Shown here piece by piece: positions 1 to 13,583 of a stretch of 64,000 nt of DNA. Under the pieces are notes generated by a model. The model was not told the origin of the DNA and did no database searches. It worked only from the letters and a program-made list of their open reading frames with translations. Origin of the DNA: Viscum album (taxonomy: Eukaryota; Streptophyta; Magnoliopsida; Santalales; Viscaceae); assembly GCA_963277665.1 (NCBI GenBank), contig OY728120.1, positions 422,722,138-422,786,137 on the forward strand, read 5' to 3'. The translations under genes and the position numbers were made by a program. How positions within the stretch are numbered: the first letter of the stretch is position 1; each line of letters starts with the position of its first letter.

Positions 1-3000
1 TGAATGCTCACCCAAAAAATATAATGCATGGTCATATATTTTCATCCCACATTATACATCTGTGAGATAAATATCCTTTTCACCACTTCATTCTTAATAT
101 GTTGTTATTACCACATATTGAAATTTTATATCCTGAATATACTTATTCTCATGATATTATAAATTTCATTTAATGTCATTAATTTACGGGTATTTTGGTA
201 CAAATATTTCAATGTGGTATGGAAATGTTTAGAATGAATAAATATTATTTCCCTCAAAATTTTCTTAATGATTATTTTTTAATATCACAACCTTTTTAAA
301 TTTTAACATTCTCATGAAGTAATAACTTTATTTTTCTCTACATAATTTCATATATATATTTGGTAAATACTTACAATTATACTTGTAATATCACGATTCA
401 TTTAATTTTCATTTTATTTAGTGATTTAGTTTTAATTATTCATTCTATGTGGATTTGAGATAAATGTTACAAGGTAGAAGACAATTTCATAACATGATTC
501 ATTTTCATTGGGTTATATTACTTCTTCATTTTCATTAATACTATAATATTATTTGTGTGATCCATTTTCACTATATATGTTTGTAATTACACTTATTTTA
601 GGTAAATCTATATTTGACAAAAATAATATATTAATTGGTTGAGTTTTATATCAATGTTATAGTCATTTCAAGTTTTTACCTCCCAATCTCATTTTGGTCC
701 GGATTCATTAAAAATTAAATTCCATTAGAGGAAATTATTTAATTATTTTTCAATAATTACTTTCATATTATTCTCCATTGGTTATTGATAACCTTTTCCA
801 ATTAATATTACCATTTTTTTTTCTTTATATCTCCAAAGGATTTAGTGTTGTTTTTTAGGAAAACCTAACTTTATTTCTCTCACTAGTCAGAGAAAACATT
901 TTCATCTAAAAATCATGTTTTATTAATTCTTTTGAAAAATGATTTTATGATTTTTAAAATTATTAATCTATTTTTTTACACCCTTAAAAAATTATGTTTT
1001 TAAATGTGACTTTTGTATAATGTGTTTCATAATTATTTTCCTAACAAAGAGAAATTTTATTTAAGATTTTATTAAGTATATTATTCTAATTATTCAACTA
1101 AAACCACCATTATTTCTAATATTTCAGGCATATAATGTATTTACAACATCCTTATTCATCCTCTATATTTTTTATAGTTGATTTTGACAATGATAGCTCT
1201 CACATTCAGTTACATGATTACATTGTTAGTCCACTTGAAATATTTATTTTATTATGACCATTTAAAATTTGATTTCCCATAAATGTCAATATCATTTTCA
1301 TGGAGATGATTATTGCATGGAACATATAACATTATTAAATGGGGTTTAATTTTAAATTAATTTTATTATTTAGTGGAAATATTGATAAATCCTTATTTTT
1401 TTCAATACCAATATATTATAATTAATATTATTTGATTTTATTATTATATATGAGGAATGTATTGGACTAAAAATGATGGGTGGGTGCCAGACTATATATA
1501 TCCCCTAGATGAATCAATAGTTTCTCAATAAAAAAATAGTTATGAAAATTAAATGGGTTTCTAATTATAGTTTTAAACCATTATGAGAAAGGACATGACT
1601 ATATTGTATTTCAAGTCTGTGAGACATGTCATCTAGTAATTAATAATTTCCCTTATTTAGTGTTAGTTATTATTCATCCAAGAGATATTTTATCGACATA
1701 TATATATGGATACATTTCATTTTTAGTTCATTTATTAAATGAATTTTTTTTCTTATCTTACCATTCATTATTTATTTTCCATTATCTATTTATTTGAATG
1801 GAATATGTTTCAATTAATAACCTCTCCATATTGATTGTGCACTTCCTTCTCAGATTTTGAGTTCATTGTATTTGTGCTCACCTATTTACCATGACATAAT
1901 TATTATTATCATTAATTTATTTTAACTTCTAGTATACATTACCCTTACTGATCATCTGGGTCACCCTTATTATGTTTCATGTCCCTGGGATTCCCAAAGG
2001 TGTGTTGAGAATGATATATAAGGATAAGATATATGGAATAGTGTTAATAACCATAAATGAAAAAAAATTATAATGTAATTACTGTGTTTGTTTTTAATAA
2101 AAGTCTCATATATGTATTCAATTTTCCAAAACATCTAAATTCTATTGTCCCTCATGATTTTATTCTTTCTAAAAATGCTAATGTAGTTGTAGTAAATCAG
2201 ATCTAGGATTTTTGAGGAGAGGTTGCTAAAAAATTACTATATATGAGGTATTTTTATCCATCAAGTATGAAGCGAATGATGCGTTATTAATGGGATACTC
2301 CAATGTATATATCATTAGCTGGTTGATATACTAGAGGATTCTTGAGTATTGATTTTTATTTGATACATGCCAGATTTTTTTATTAATATTAGTTTCTAAT
2401 ATTCCTTTAATCAACATATTCCTAGTTTATATATTTGAACTTATAGAAGATTTTAAGGCCACTCTAATTTATTATTCTAGTAAGAGATCAAACATGGTTT
2501 CCTAGGGTGTAAATATTCAAGAAGATTATAGGGAATGTAAAATTTTATTTTAGAATTATAATTTTTATAATAAAACAATAATATTTTATTCATAATATTG
2601 TTTGGTTTCAATCAATACAAACTTCTTTTTATTATCACATGATAATGGATAATTTATCAAATTCTGAGAGAGATCATATAATTTTTTTTAATACATATAT
2701 ATTTTTAGAAGTAGAGGTAGATAGATCATTAAAGTATTATGTATTTATTGTGAGAATAATGCATTGTATCTCCAATATAGATATGGAAATGTTTCTCTAA
2801 GTTATTAGATATTAAAAAAAAATTATTAGAAGAGTACTTGTGATTAACTTCTAGTAAAGGGATTGATTTTGAGACAAAATTATACTTATTTTTTTCTCTT
2901 AATTATATAATGGTTGAATAAATCTAATGGGGTTTCAGTGGATGAGGAATTAGATTAATGAATTTAAAATGTATTTCAAATTCTGTAAATATTTCCACAG

Positions 3001-3059
3001 TGGGACACTTCATTGTTTCCTTTAAAAATGGTTAATGAATGATAGAGGATGTGATTATT
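1..3059. other. Anonymous AT-rich intergenic DNA
   Basis: About 3 kb of AT-rich sequence with frequent stops in all frames and no domain, RNA gene or terminal repeat that I could recognise. It may be the decayed 5' part of the element whose reverse transcriptase remnant begins near 3.06 kb, but I see no gag or protease motif to support that. Confidence 0.5.
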
Positions 3060-4110
3060 GATAGTTAAATATTGGAATGATGGATAATCTCCATCTCTTT
3101 CAAAGGATTTTGGATATTCAAAAATCAAAAACTATGGGGTTGGTTTTCTATGATTTATTTAAGATTTGGACATCACTAGATGAGTTTTAAGGATGAAGAA
3201 ATCCAAATGAAATATTTTAGTGGCATTATTTTTATTTTAATGTTATATTAGTGCATATGATGTTATAAAATATTCTTATATTTTAGGTCTTATTAATATC
3301 ATGTTTCAAAACTATATAAATGATTTTATGGTTGTATTATATGGTGATATCTATGATTACACAATTAGTGAGAAGATAATTTAATGAATCTAAAAATGGT
3401 GTTGGGGTTTATTATAGTGTATTAATATTTTGGAAATATGTCCATTTTTCAATTAAGGGAATGGTATTTTATTTTATAGGTCATGTTATCCCACATAATA
3501 AGGTGATAATATACCTATTATATATTGAGGTAGTTTTAATATAGATTATACTGATTAATTTTTATAAGTAAGATGTTTTTTAGGATTCAGTATTAATAAT
3601 ATATTGTTTAGATACATTTTATATCAAATTATGACTCCATTAATATTGTTTACTATGAATGTTATTTTTATTTCATATATAGGGGAGTTTCATGATTATT
3701 TTAATTTTTTATTTAGATGTTGAAATGTTTTCTAGTTATCGTATCACCTAAATACGGTATAAATTATTATGTATATATTGATTCGTACCATAAATTATTT
3801 TTATGTGATTTCATATATGTGATCGAAGTCATTAATTATAGGTATAGAAAATATTTTCCCCATAATTATTTCTATGACAAAATGATGTTGATATTAAAAT
3901 GGTGAGGTTTTAATTAAAATATTGATTCATTAATTTCATTGAAATTGAAATATTGTATAAAAAATCATATAAAACTGATTTAAATATTTTCTTTAATGCA
4001 TGTCTATTTAAAATAGATATAATAGATTTAATATCATATGGATTATGACTTTTGAGATTATTTATACGATTGAGAAGAGTAATGTCATGGATGATATTAT
4101 ATGTTGGTAA
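3060..4110 (+). pseudogene. Decayed Ty3/gypsy RT-RNase H remnant
   Basis: A very old pol fragment read by hopping between frames. Near 3,308-3,370 the translation NYINDFMVVLYGDIYDYT sits where the RT catalytic block [13 protein letters not shown] is expected, with the DD motif lost. About 3,450-3,540 gives FSIKGMVFYFIGHVIP, like the 'FWL..V.FLGHVIS' block. 3,568-3,654 gives VRCFLGF followed by QIMTPLILFT, matching the family's VRSFLGLAGYYRRF...PLT.LT. The frame at 3,717-3,905 (62 codons, open) begins CFLVIVSPKYGINYYVYIDS and continues with HNYFYDKMMLILK, matching the start of Ty3 RNase H (VYTDAS...NY..HDLEL..V). SYKTDLNIFF near 3,970 resembles the later [11 protein letters not shown] block. 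The order RT, thumb, RNase H on one strand is what makes the call credible. It is unrelated in orientation to the minus-strand integrase remnant at 7.4 kb. Confidence 0.65.
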
Positions 4111-7100
4111 AATAATTCCCCATTTAACTAGCAATCAAATGATAAATAGAATGTGATATATTTGTTCAGTTCACCTTAACTTGGCTCTGAAGAGATTATT
4201 GTAAGGCTATATATTTAATAGTATAAAGTGAATTACATATTAATATTTTTTTAATATAATTTTTGTCAAGGATGTCATGAGGATATAGTATAAATTAATA
4301 ATATCATGATTTTTTTGTTTTTATAGTTGGAATGATGTGGATACCACCAGAAATTCCCCAACCAATTTCATTATTTTTTCTTATAGCCACAATATTCTCA
4401 ATTTGATATATATACTTTTTTGGAATTATCATCATTTTTTTGGATCCTTTGTGTGAAAGATCCTCTATAGTCGCATTTATTTTTCACAGTTGAGGTAGTT
4501 GTTTCATTATCATATGTGTACATTTTTTATTTAAATCCAACACTTTCTATGATAAAATACATTTTACATTATATATTTATTGATTTGATTGGTAGATTTT
4601 AATATGGGGTTTTATTTTTTGATCTGGGATTGAATTCAAGATATTTTTACTTCTAATATCAACTTTTCTTGAGTCATGAATCTCTTTATAAATTTCAATC
4701 ATAGGGTCATTCATCTTAATATATTGGGAAATGATAGTTTTTTATAACTCCATCTTCATTAGTTTGAATACTTGTTCACAGAAAATCATGTTGGTAAATT
4801 TGTAGTAATCCTTAATATATTTGAGGCATTATTACATATTTCTCTTCATCTTATAAATGATTCCTTAAAAAAATTGGATGTATTTATATATATCCTTTTT
4901 ACGGCCACTATTAACCTAGGATTTCATGTTTTACATGTGATCTTTAATAACAATTGTTTCATTTTGAATTTAATTTTAATCATGAATGATTTTCCCATTA
5001 TTTTAATCTTATTTATCTTTCTTATAAAGTGATATTTATAGGTTCCCTTAAGAGAACATGTGTATGTGATCCTTATATGTCTAATCATTGATGAGTTTCA
5101 TTCAGTACTATAATTTATTTGTCATAGATTAATCTATTATTTTTTTCTTCCATGTACAATTATGATTTATCATCATGTAAAATTTTTATTAACAATAAAA
5201 TATATAAAATAAATATAATCAATATCATCTTAAAATGATCTGCAGTCACATATGATAAATTTTTTATTTATTCACTAACTAAAAAAGCAACATAGTTATA
5301 TCCCATATCATTATACAAATCATAATAAACTATTTTTTGTGGATCACATACCACTATATAGTTCATTAGATAGTATCTATTTTTATTTATCCATCTTACA
5401 TTCGTCCTTTAACAATTAATTCATCATTATATTCATAAAAACTCATTGTTGACAATAAAAGTTTTTATTTCCTTTTAATCATCCACATGTATCTCTTTTT
5501 TAATCAGTTATGTTGGATATTATTATCAGAAACATTTATTATGTCAAATAACATTCCAGTTCTTCCATTTATGATTATTTGAGGGGTTGGGTTAAATCAA
5601 TGATCTTTTTTCCTTTTTATGATTTCATTCTTATATCTAAAAAATTTTACATGATAAAGTCATGGTATTATTTTTATTATGTCCCTAAAAGATAATTATA
5701 TTATTTATAAACTAAATGAATGAGAACAAAATGTTTTATTTTTTTGACCAAAAAGATTAATCCTAGTCAGGATTGGTTAGTCCTCATCATCACATAATCT
5801 TCCAATATCAACATAACTAATTAAAACAACATTTTCCCTAATTATGATTCCATAACATTCCAATGTTAGATCCTATATCACATTGGAGGGTATTTATATA
5901 TGATTTCCATAGTGTTACATTCTCCCAATTGTATTCTTATTAACCTACTTCGCATATTCATCATGCCATAATTTATTAACTTATACAATTGGTGAATAGA
6001 TTAATTCAGGAGACATTAATATAGAATTTAACTACCTCTATTCTCTAATGAATTAGTGGGTTGACCATTATATTATCCTTAGTTTAATTTAGTTGACCTC
6101 ATGAATATATATTCAATTAAAAATAATTTTATATTATTCTTTGAATGCATATTATAATTTTTCCTTATTCATAGACTACATCTATAGAATCCATTTGATT
6201 GAATTCAATGATATAGTTTTATCACATGATTATTCTTCATTCATACTTGACAAGATAAGTTTTTCCTATTATAGGTAGAACATTAGGTTCCCTCACATGT
6301 TCAACTGCATGTATGTCTCTACGGAATTGTTGTGATAATAAATACATAGACATTTATTCATATTTTTTTATATTAAATGAATTTTGATTATTTTTATTTT
6401 TATTTTATTTTGAAATTCCTTATAACAAATAAATAATAAATATTATTTATAAAACTAGAAGATATTTTAAATTTTTACTACATTTAAATTCTAAAAAATT
6501 CTGGTCATCTATTCATTTTATATCTTAGTAGGACTAGGGATTTTATTTTCCTCATGCAAAAATGAATTTAAATGTGTCATCATCCCATAAATCCATTGTA
6601 TTTATGTATTTTCAAATAGCCCGGTGTACATGGAATTATGATGTGGATATGTGGATTATATATTAGCACAAAACTAAATACCCTATCTTGAATCACCATA
6701 ATCATATGTTTATTCCACACATTACATACTAAATCACAAATATAATTTATCTCACTAATTCAATGAATAATAGGTGAAGAGAACCATATTATTTGGATCC
6801 CCATATTATTTTTAATTTTATTCTAATCCTTGATTTTTCAATATTATAAAAATATTAATTTATACTATATATATTTTATAATACATAATTTATCTTACAC
6901 TTTTAATATAATACAAAATGGAAATATAATGAAAATTTTAATGTATATTTCACTGGTATTTTATACAAATCTCATCAAATGTATCATGTTATCTTTTGGA
7001 ATTCACATCATACATTATATTTATATCATATTTACTATTAAAATCTTACATGAGAATATTATCTTAAAAATAACTGTTATCATACGAATCCACCAAATCA

Positions 7101-7379
7101 TTTTAAAAATGATGTCTTACTAAATTTGCATATTTTTATGTAGATATTTATTTCCCATATAGAACTCATATTTAATGAACAAGTACCTATATTACACAAA
7201 CAACCTTTCATAATAAATAGATAAATCTATAAAATCATGTGATGATATTACCATGTTGACCTATACCATCTCGAAAACACATAATCACATTTTTAGTACC
7301 TCTCAACCACTCATAATCAACTTGAATAATCATCAAACATATCAAAATTTTTATCCCAATACTTTACTCATTTCAATGG
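4111..7379. other. Anonymous AT-rich intergenic DNA
   Basis: No supported gene. The integrase of the + strand remnant to the left would be expected here and the C-terminus of the minus-strand integrase to the right would be expected at about 6.5-7.4 kb, but neither can be recognised with confidence. Open frames of 60-97 codons (for example 4,772-5,032 and 6,830-7,123 on +) show only AT-driven composition rich in Ile, Asn and Phe. Confidence 0.45.
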
Positions 7380-7740
7380 TCTTTCAACTTTATTTAATAG
7401 GAATACTGTCAAGGAGGATAATCAATGCCAACTATTCCACACGTTGGAAATTTAATCAATTTATCAAATATTTTACACATCACTCTCAACATCTGTACAC
7501 TTATTAAAAATGAAGAATTGTTTATAAGTATTCCAAAAGTAATGGTCTTCCAAAATTTGCTTTTCAGTCCTGTAATTCCAGAAATAACCTTATAGTTCCA
7601 CATTCCATTTGTGATAGAAAAAACTCAACATCTCTTATATACTTCTTGAGAAAATATTTATTACTTCTTATTATCATAACATCATTATTTAATGAAAAAT
7701 TGAAATCAATAAATGTGATATTAACTTTGAAAAGTAGATA
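7380..7740 (-). pseudogene. Decayed Ty3/gypsy integrase core remnant
   Basis: Read on the minus strand from about 7,740 downward, the translation includes RSNKYFLKKYIRDVEFF, which fits the integrase block RSTYSL.KLAKLYIRDVVRLHG. It continues with SGITGLKSKFWKTIT, where the family has [15 protein letters not shown], then VQMLRVMCKIF for QTLEDMLRACVLDF, and, in another frame, LALIILLDSIPIK for LPLIEFAYNNSYHSSI. Several frame changes and a deletion around the HPQTDGQ segment are needed. The second catalytic Asp of the D,D-35-E core is not preserved. The rest of this element (RT, RNase H) should lie at higher coordinates but I could not recognise it. Family assignment rests on four consecutive blocks in the correct order. 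Confidence 0.55.
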
Positions 7741-9703
7741 TAAATAATATAAAAATTATACCAGGGGACCATTATAGTTTTATATTAAATATCATGTATT
7801 ATTAAGAGGTTATTCCTGGTCTAGATAGTGGATATCTGAAAAAGTATTAAATTTATTATACAGATTTATTACACCAGATAATTTGTAAAGTATTGATTGA
7901 TTTGTATATTTTCAATTAGGGATTCCTTAGTATTTATAAATGAATTAGGGGATATTTCATGTGTCCCAACATCCAAATTATTATCATGATTATTAATAAA
8001 TGATTGATTTGTGATATGTTAATATAGATTATGATATGAAATTTATTGAGTATCATAAGGAAATTTAGCATCATAATGTGAAAATAAAACATATATATCA
8101 TGATTTATATTTTTCAAGTCATAGATTCATTCTTTTAAGAAATTATGATAAATAATAAAATATTAAATTTTAATATATTAAATTTTTTATCATATTCAAT
8201 CAATGTATTTTGAAATGGTAATTTAGAATAGTGGTGAATTTTAAACAAATGAATGTTTTTATTAGATTGGTTTCCAGTTTTATAAATACAATTTAAATCA
8301 TTAAGTGGATGATAATTAATGAAATTATTTCCCCATATAAATGAATAGAAATTTTTGGTTGGATATTTTATGAAATTTTTATTTTTTTTGGCTCTAAAGG
8401 TTAATGTTATACATTTATTATCCATTTATTTAAGTTATATTATTTTCATTATATTCTGTAAATGCTTCAAAATCTTGGATTGGTTTTCAATAATTTTTAG
8501 AATTGGATAGAATGTATAGTAAATTTATATTATTTTTAAAAGTATTTAATTTCTTATTTAATTATGTAATTAATTCTTATTTGATTATTTATTAATAATA
8601 TATAATTTTATTTTTTTTGCTAATTTTTTTATATGGGGAAATTATTAATAATATTACTGAAAATGGAAGAAAATTTTATTATTTGGTATATGTTAGGACA
8701 CATGTTCTAATTATCAAGCTAATGTGGATTCGAATTTGTAATAGAGGGTAACAGTCAGTTGATGAATGTAAAGGACCTAATGAAAGGTGTTTTATGGTAA
8801 ATATAAAAGAATTTGATATAATTTCACCTACCTAACCATCAAGAGTAACTCCAATATTTTATCATTTCTCAATAGAGTTTTGAGAATTGATATAGCATTT
8901 ACAATTAGAGAATGTATGGGGTAGATAATGGGAAATAGGAAAAATAAAATTGGTGATGGAGTATTAATGTGTCTCATGGAATAATTAAATATTAATTGAA
9001 ATTAAAATCTCTTTATTAATCCTCATGGGTCTACAGTGTATACATTATTGATAATGTGAAAATAATTCTTAATAATATTAGGTGATGTTTAAGGTATGGA
9101 ATTAAAACAATGAATAAGAGAAATACTAATATAATAATAATTAATCTTTATAAATAATTCTAATGAAAATGATTTTTTAATTGTGTCATTTTTTATGGAA
9201 ATTATATATGGAGAAATTTTTATATGAAAATTAAGGGAAATCTACATTTAGTGACTAAATAATTTGATTTTTCTTTAGTGGATTTTGGTTAATTAATAAA
9301 TAATTTCACATAATGATATTTAATTATTAATATATTTAAAGGAGGGGTAAAATATCATGATATGATATTACAATAAATTTAGATAATTAATTTTTATGAT
9401 TAATATATGAATCCTTGATAATTTCTAGTGGTAAATATTTATATTAAAAATGATTTTTAAATAATTATTATTTAATTCAAAACTCATTATAATGAATTTT
9501 AATTTGGAAATTAAAATATAATATTTAATTTTTTTAATCATTTGTGAATAGGTTTTTATGAACTTTTGGAATGGGATATAAAAATTATTAATTTATCTTA
9601 TTCCATTAACTAGAAAAAAAATTAAAATTATTGGTGGTAACAAGGGATTAAGTGGTGGTCTGTTACATGGGGTAAGTGCCACACACACATGAGGTTTTTC
9701 TAT
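7741..9703. other. Anonymous AT-rich intergenic DNA
   Basis: Expected location of the RT-RNase H of the minus-strand remnant, but no motif is recognisable. An open minus-strand frame at 8,135-8,425 (96 codons) has no family resemblance that I can see. The last part (about 9,600-9,703) is slightly less AT-rich and is the left flank of the Tekay-type insertion. Confidence 0.45.
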
Positions 9704-9708
9704 ATTCA
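9704..9708. repeat. Target site duplication ATTCA, left copy
   Basis: ATTCA directly before the left LTR; the same five bases follow the right LTR at 22,027-22,031. A 5-bp duplication is normal for Ty3/gypsy integration. The match shows that both outer ends are intact and that the two LTRs belong to a single insertion. Confidence 0.85.
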
Positions 9709-10230
9709 TATAAGGACTCGGCCTTAAACATTACATAATATTGAATTAAATGAATAATTCACATTGAGGATCTTTTCAGGTTTAGAGTTTTATAGAATTA
9801 GGCCATAACTATTGCATTTCAAAAAAATTACAAAGTAGACACTTCCACCTAGTATCCATTTTAAAAAAAAACATGGACTCTTGAAAGAAAAGAGTCATGA
9901 CTATTTCCATGTTTAAGAGAGCATAAATTTTCCTTGATCCCATCCTTGACCCTATTCCGCATTATGTCATGTGAAAAACATTTCGAAAACTTGGGATGAG
10001 CATAAAAAGCTCAGTAAGGGATACACAAAGAAGTAAAACTGTTAGTATTTCAAAACAACAAGTAAACCATGAATTCTTTAACATAAGCAATACTTTTCAC
10101 CTTTATGAAGTAGTAAATACTCTTCACTTAATAAAAGATCATTACTTACCCTTTTGTAACCAAAATATTACCATAAAACCATATAATGAACACATAACAT
10201 ATAAAGGTAACTTGGGCCATAAACATGCAT

Positions 10231-10299
10231 AAATGGAATAACCATATGGTCGACTTCCACAAATATCACTAAATGGAATAGCCATACGGCCGACTTCCA
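10231..10299. repeat. Two 29-bp direct repeats inside the left LTR
   Basis: Two copies of a unit beginning AAATGGAATA and ending GGCCGACTTCCA (with C/T variants), 40 bp apart. The same pair is present in the other LTR at 18,727-18,755 and 18,767-18,795, also 40 bp apart, so the duplication predates the insertion. It lies near the 3' end of the LTR on the element strand (probable U5 side). Function unknown. Confidence 0.7.
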
Positions 10300-11905
10300 T
10301 ACCCAATGCATTGGATGTTATAACGTAACCCCTAATCCTGGTATTCATGGAACCACCCATCCTTTGGTTTATCACGTAACCACCCGTCAAATGTCCAAGT
10401 TCCAATATAAAACCACAAAACATAAAACAAATATAAAGGAACGAAAACATTTCCACATTTCGATCACAATATATAAATTGAATATATTGACATAACAAAT
10501 CCATTTTCAGAACCATTTTAAATACCAAAAATATGTAAAAAGTGTATAAGGTATTTATTTTCTTTTCAAAACATTACGGCTTGTTGAGGAATCCAAAAAT
10601 CAAATAATACTCGTGGCAGCAGAAAAGGTCGTTCTCACCGCATATGTTAAAAGGAAATTTCTTTTTGTCGTTTACTAAAACGCTTCATAGAAAAATATTC
10701 CTTCTGAATAAAAGTAAAATTCATAGGGGTTTATACACCATATAAATGAAAGTTATGTATTAATGAAAATATGCCTCAAAGAAAGGAGATTGGGATGAAG
10801 TCTCTTACCTCATATCCGACATGACTAGATCGTTCTTTAATATCCTGAATAATAAACTAAAGTTAATTTATACTTTCTTAAGAACCTTTTTCAAGTTTAT
10901 TATTCCTTTTATATCACTTATTACCATGTTAAAAACATTATGCAATCATTTATGTTAATAATGTTCATTTTGTCGATATTTGTTACTTACGTCAAAAATG
11001 AACACCTTATATTTAAAAGTTGTCCATGTGGTCAATAGTCCATTATATCCAGAAAGAAAATAATTATTTAGATATCATATATATAATATATATCTAGTGC
11101 ATACATGTATTTATAATATTACATAACATTTGGAGGTATGAAATGAAATGCACTATTAATGGAGACGATAAGCCGTACGTTTGCATGAACGCTACTTTCA
11201 TTTCTATGTATTATGTTAATGGAAATAAAACATAATGATACATAGTTATATTATAATTCCAGTATAATTTCATATATAATATCATTACCATTATCCTTTA
11301 TACATCCCACATAAGGCACTAACGAGTCACATCACTTTAAGGGGACCATAGTCTGCTCTTCCTCAAATGAGATTATCGTATTTACCCACTATGGAAACTG
11401 AAAGGCTTGATATATTTGGGATATACATAAGCATAATGAAATCATAAACATAATATATATCATATATAAATAATGTTCCATCATAATGGTCACCATGAGA
11501 AGCGGTAGGAGATAATCGAAAAATCATCGTTTCGTGAGGCGTTAGTTTCCCCTCTATAGAAACATTATGTTTTTCACCCATTAGATGAAGGTGTTTATAT
11601 GTGTAGTTAGAATAATTCTCATAAAAAATCCTATAATATTGGGGATACTGGTGTTGTAACAAATTAATGAAATAAAAAATAGTCTAGGGGTTGGAGAAGT
11701 AAAATAAAAGAATGCAATTTAAGAGAAATCATTACCATTAATTTAGGTAACTTCCTTTGGTTTGACCAAAAAGGAATTCTTGAAGTGCCTTCTGCCTAAG
11801 GTAAGTCTTCTAAGAGGAGGATAGGGATGTTGAGAGCTTAATTGGTCAGAGGTTGGATGAGACAAATGGCTTGAGAGGTGTGTTGAATTAGTTATAAGTG
11901 GTCTC

Positions 11906-11913
11906 TTTTTATA
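11906..11913 (-). promoter_or_regulatory. TATA-like box in the left Tekay-type LTR
   Basis: Minus strand reads CCCCCTTATAAAAAGAGACC. The equivalent site is TATAAAT at 20,404-20,410 in the other LTR. The related solo LTR has a decayed version near 48,092-48,100. Its conserved place in three LTR copies suggests the element's core promoter, which would put a U3 of roughly 1.6 kb upstream. No transcript evidence is available from sequence alone. Confidence 0.5.
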
Positions 11914-13532
11914 AGGGGGAGGATGGGTTCTTTAGGAATGTGTGAAACTATTATTTTATTATATAATGATATTCGGTTTCTAATGGTCCAAAAATCTTTC
12001 CATTCGAAGATAAGATGAGTCATGGTCGAATTAAAATCATCCAATCAGAATTTGACATTTTTTGTATAATATTTTAATCATTATAATCTTATTTATTTAA
12101 ATCATTTATTAATGAGAGAAATGCTGCATCATTATTGTGTCATAAATAATTTAATTTATATGATGTCTCAAAAATATAAAAAAACTTCCATGATATTGGA
12201 AATATTTTCAGCCTTCCAATAATATTTATATTCAACAATAAGACTTATATAACACAATATAAAAATTAATTACTAAATGATTTTTTGTTTATGTCATTTT
12301 GGACTTTACTTTAAATTAATTAATATAAATTGTCATTATCACTTCCAATTGGATAAAAGGGGTCCAAAAATCGACCCAAACATGCCCATGGTCGTTAATG
12401 ACTCAACCAATAAGGTTAGGACAAGTGTTAAGGTAATTTTGAATTATTATAATATTCTCTTAACCTTGAATTACCCTATTTACCTTTAATCGCGGTAAAT
12501 AAAAGTCAAAAGTTACTATTCACCAAAAATATATTTTCATCTTAATGAACCAAATTTTACTTCTTGATAAAAACCATGTATGTCGGATTTTTGAAATTCA
12601 ATTAAAAGAATTTGTAAACTTTCATTTAAATGAAAAAGTCATTTTTTTAACTACCACTATGTGGTGTCACTATTCATAAAAAATTGATGTTTTTCAGAAA
12701 AATACCAAAAATTAAGCCTAAGAATTATCTGATATTTTTAATTAAAAATTTATTTCTATTTTGACAAATTAAAAACATAGAAGATGCGTTAATTAATTTA
12801 AAAATTAATTCTCGTTGTTAAAAAAAATAGTGTGCTTTTAAGAAATAATAACTATCAAAAGATTGATACTTGTTTATGTCCAATTTAAATGTGAAATTAA
12901 TTAAAATGACTCAAATTGGATCAAATGGTAAAAATTTATTTCAATTTAACTGTAAAACCAACTAAAAAGATAATCTAACCATATAAATAAATTATATTAA
13001 AAGGTACTTTTGAATTAAAATACAGTATTTTTCACTATTAATTAAAAATGAAAATTATCAGAAAAATACCAAAAAATTACCCTAAATAAAATTTTATGTC
13101 CCCATTCTAAAGAATGATTATATTTGGTCAATTAGAATGTATTAAAGTGACCAAAACAATATTTAAAGAGGGTTCTCCATTAAAAGGTTGTAAATCGTCC
13201 TTTTAATGTAAGTTATGCTTAACATTAGATTCATTCATATTTTAAGCCTTTGAATTTTTATTAGGTAAATGTAAATACATGTAACAATAATTTACAATCC
13301 TATTGTAGTTAGTTTCATTCATTCCCACCAATACAATAGCTAGGAGTTAACTACAATTTAAAATAATAATATTATATTATTAGTGTGCAACGTAAGATTC
13401 CAAAGAAACCCGTTGTTGCATATCGTGTACGCTATCGAACATAAAAACCCTTTTAAAGTAAAATTAATATTTAATTAAAAAATATTAATAAGTATAAAAA
13501 TATATTATTCTTCATTTTCTTGGGATGTTACA

Positions 13533-13547
13533 TCCTTCACCCCTTTT
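13533..13547 (-). other. Polypurine tract of the Tekay-type element
   Basis: On the element strand AAAAGGGGTGAAGGA lies immediately upstream of the 3' LTR start TGTAACATCCC. This is the normal place and composition for the primer of plus-strand DNA synthesis. Confidence 0.8.
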
Positions 13548-13583
13548 GGAAATTGCGTCCTCCCAATTTTTATTCACTTATCA

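Larger units (their letters stand above)
9709..13532 (-). repeat. Left LTR (3' LTR) of the Tekay-type element
   Basis: 3,824 bp, matching the right LTR at 18,205-22,026 along its whole length with substitutions and small indels. On the element strand it starts TGTAACATCCC and ends CCTTATA, giving TG...TA termini instead of TG...CA. It contains a TATA-like site about 1.62 kb from its 5' end and two 29-bp units starting AAATGGAATA at 10,231-10,259 and 10,271-10,299 (40 bp apart). The open frames inside it (for example 10,142-10,528 on -) are not recognisable proteins. Confidence 0.92.

Noticed and set aside
7253..7507. Plus-strand open frame of 84 codons
   Set aside because: Overlaps the minus-strand integrase remnant; its His/Thr/Asn-rich composition shows no family.
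10142..10528. Minus-strand open frame of 128 codons, with a similar one at 18,545-18,901
   Set aside because: The two are the same part of the two LTRs of the Tekay-type element. Similarity is explained by LTR duplication and there is no known protein in this place.
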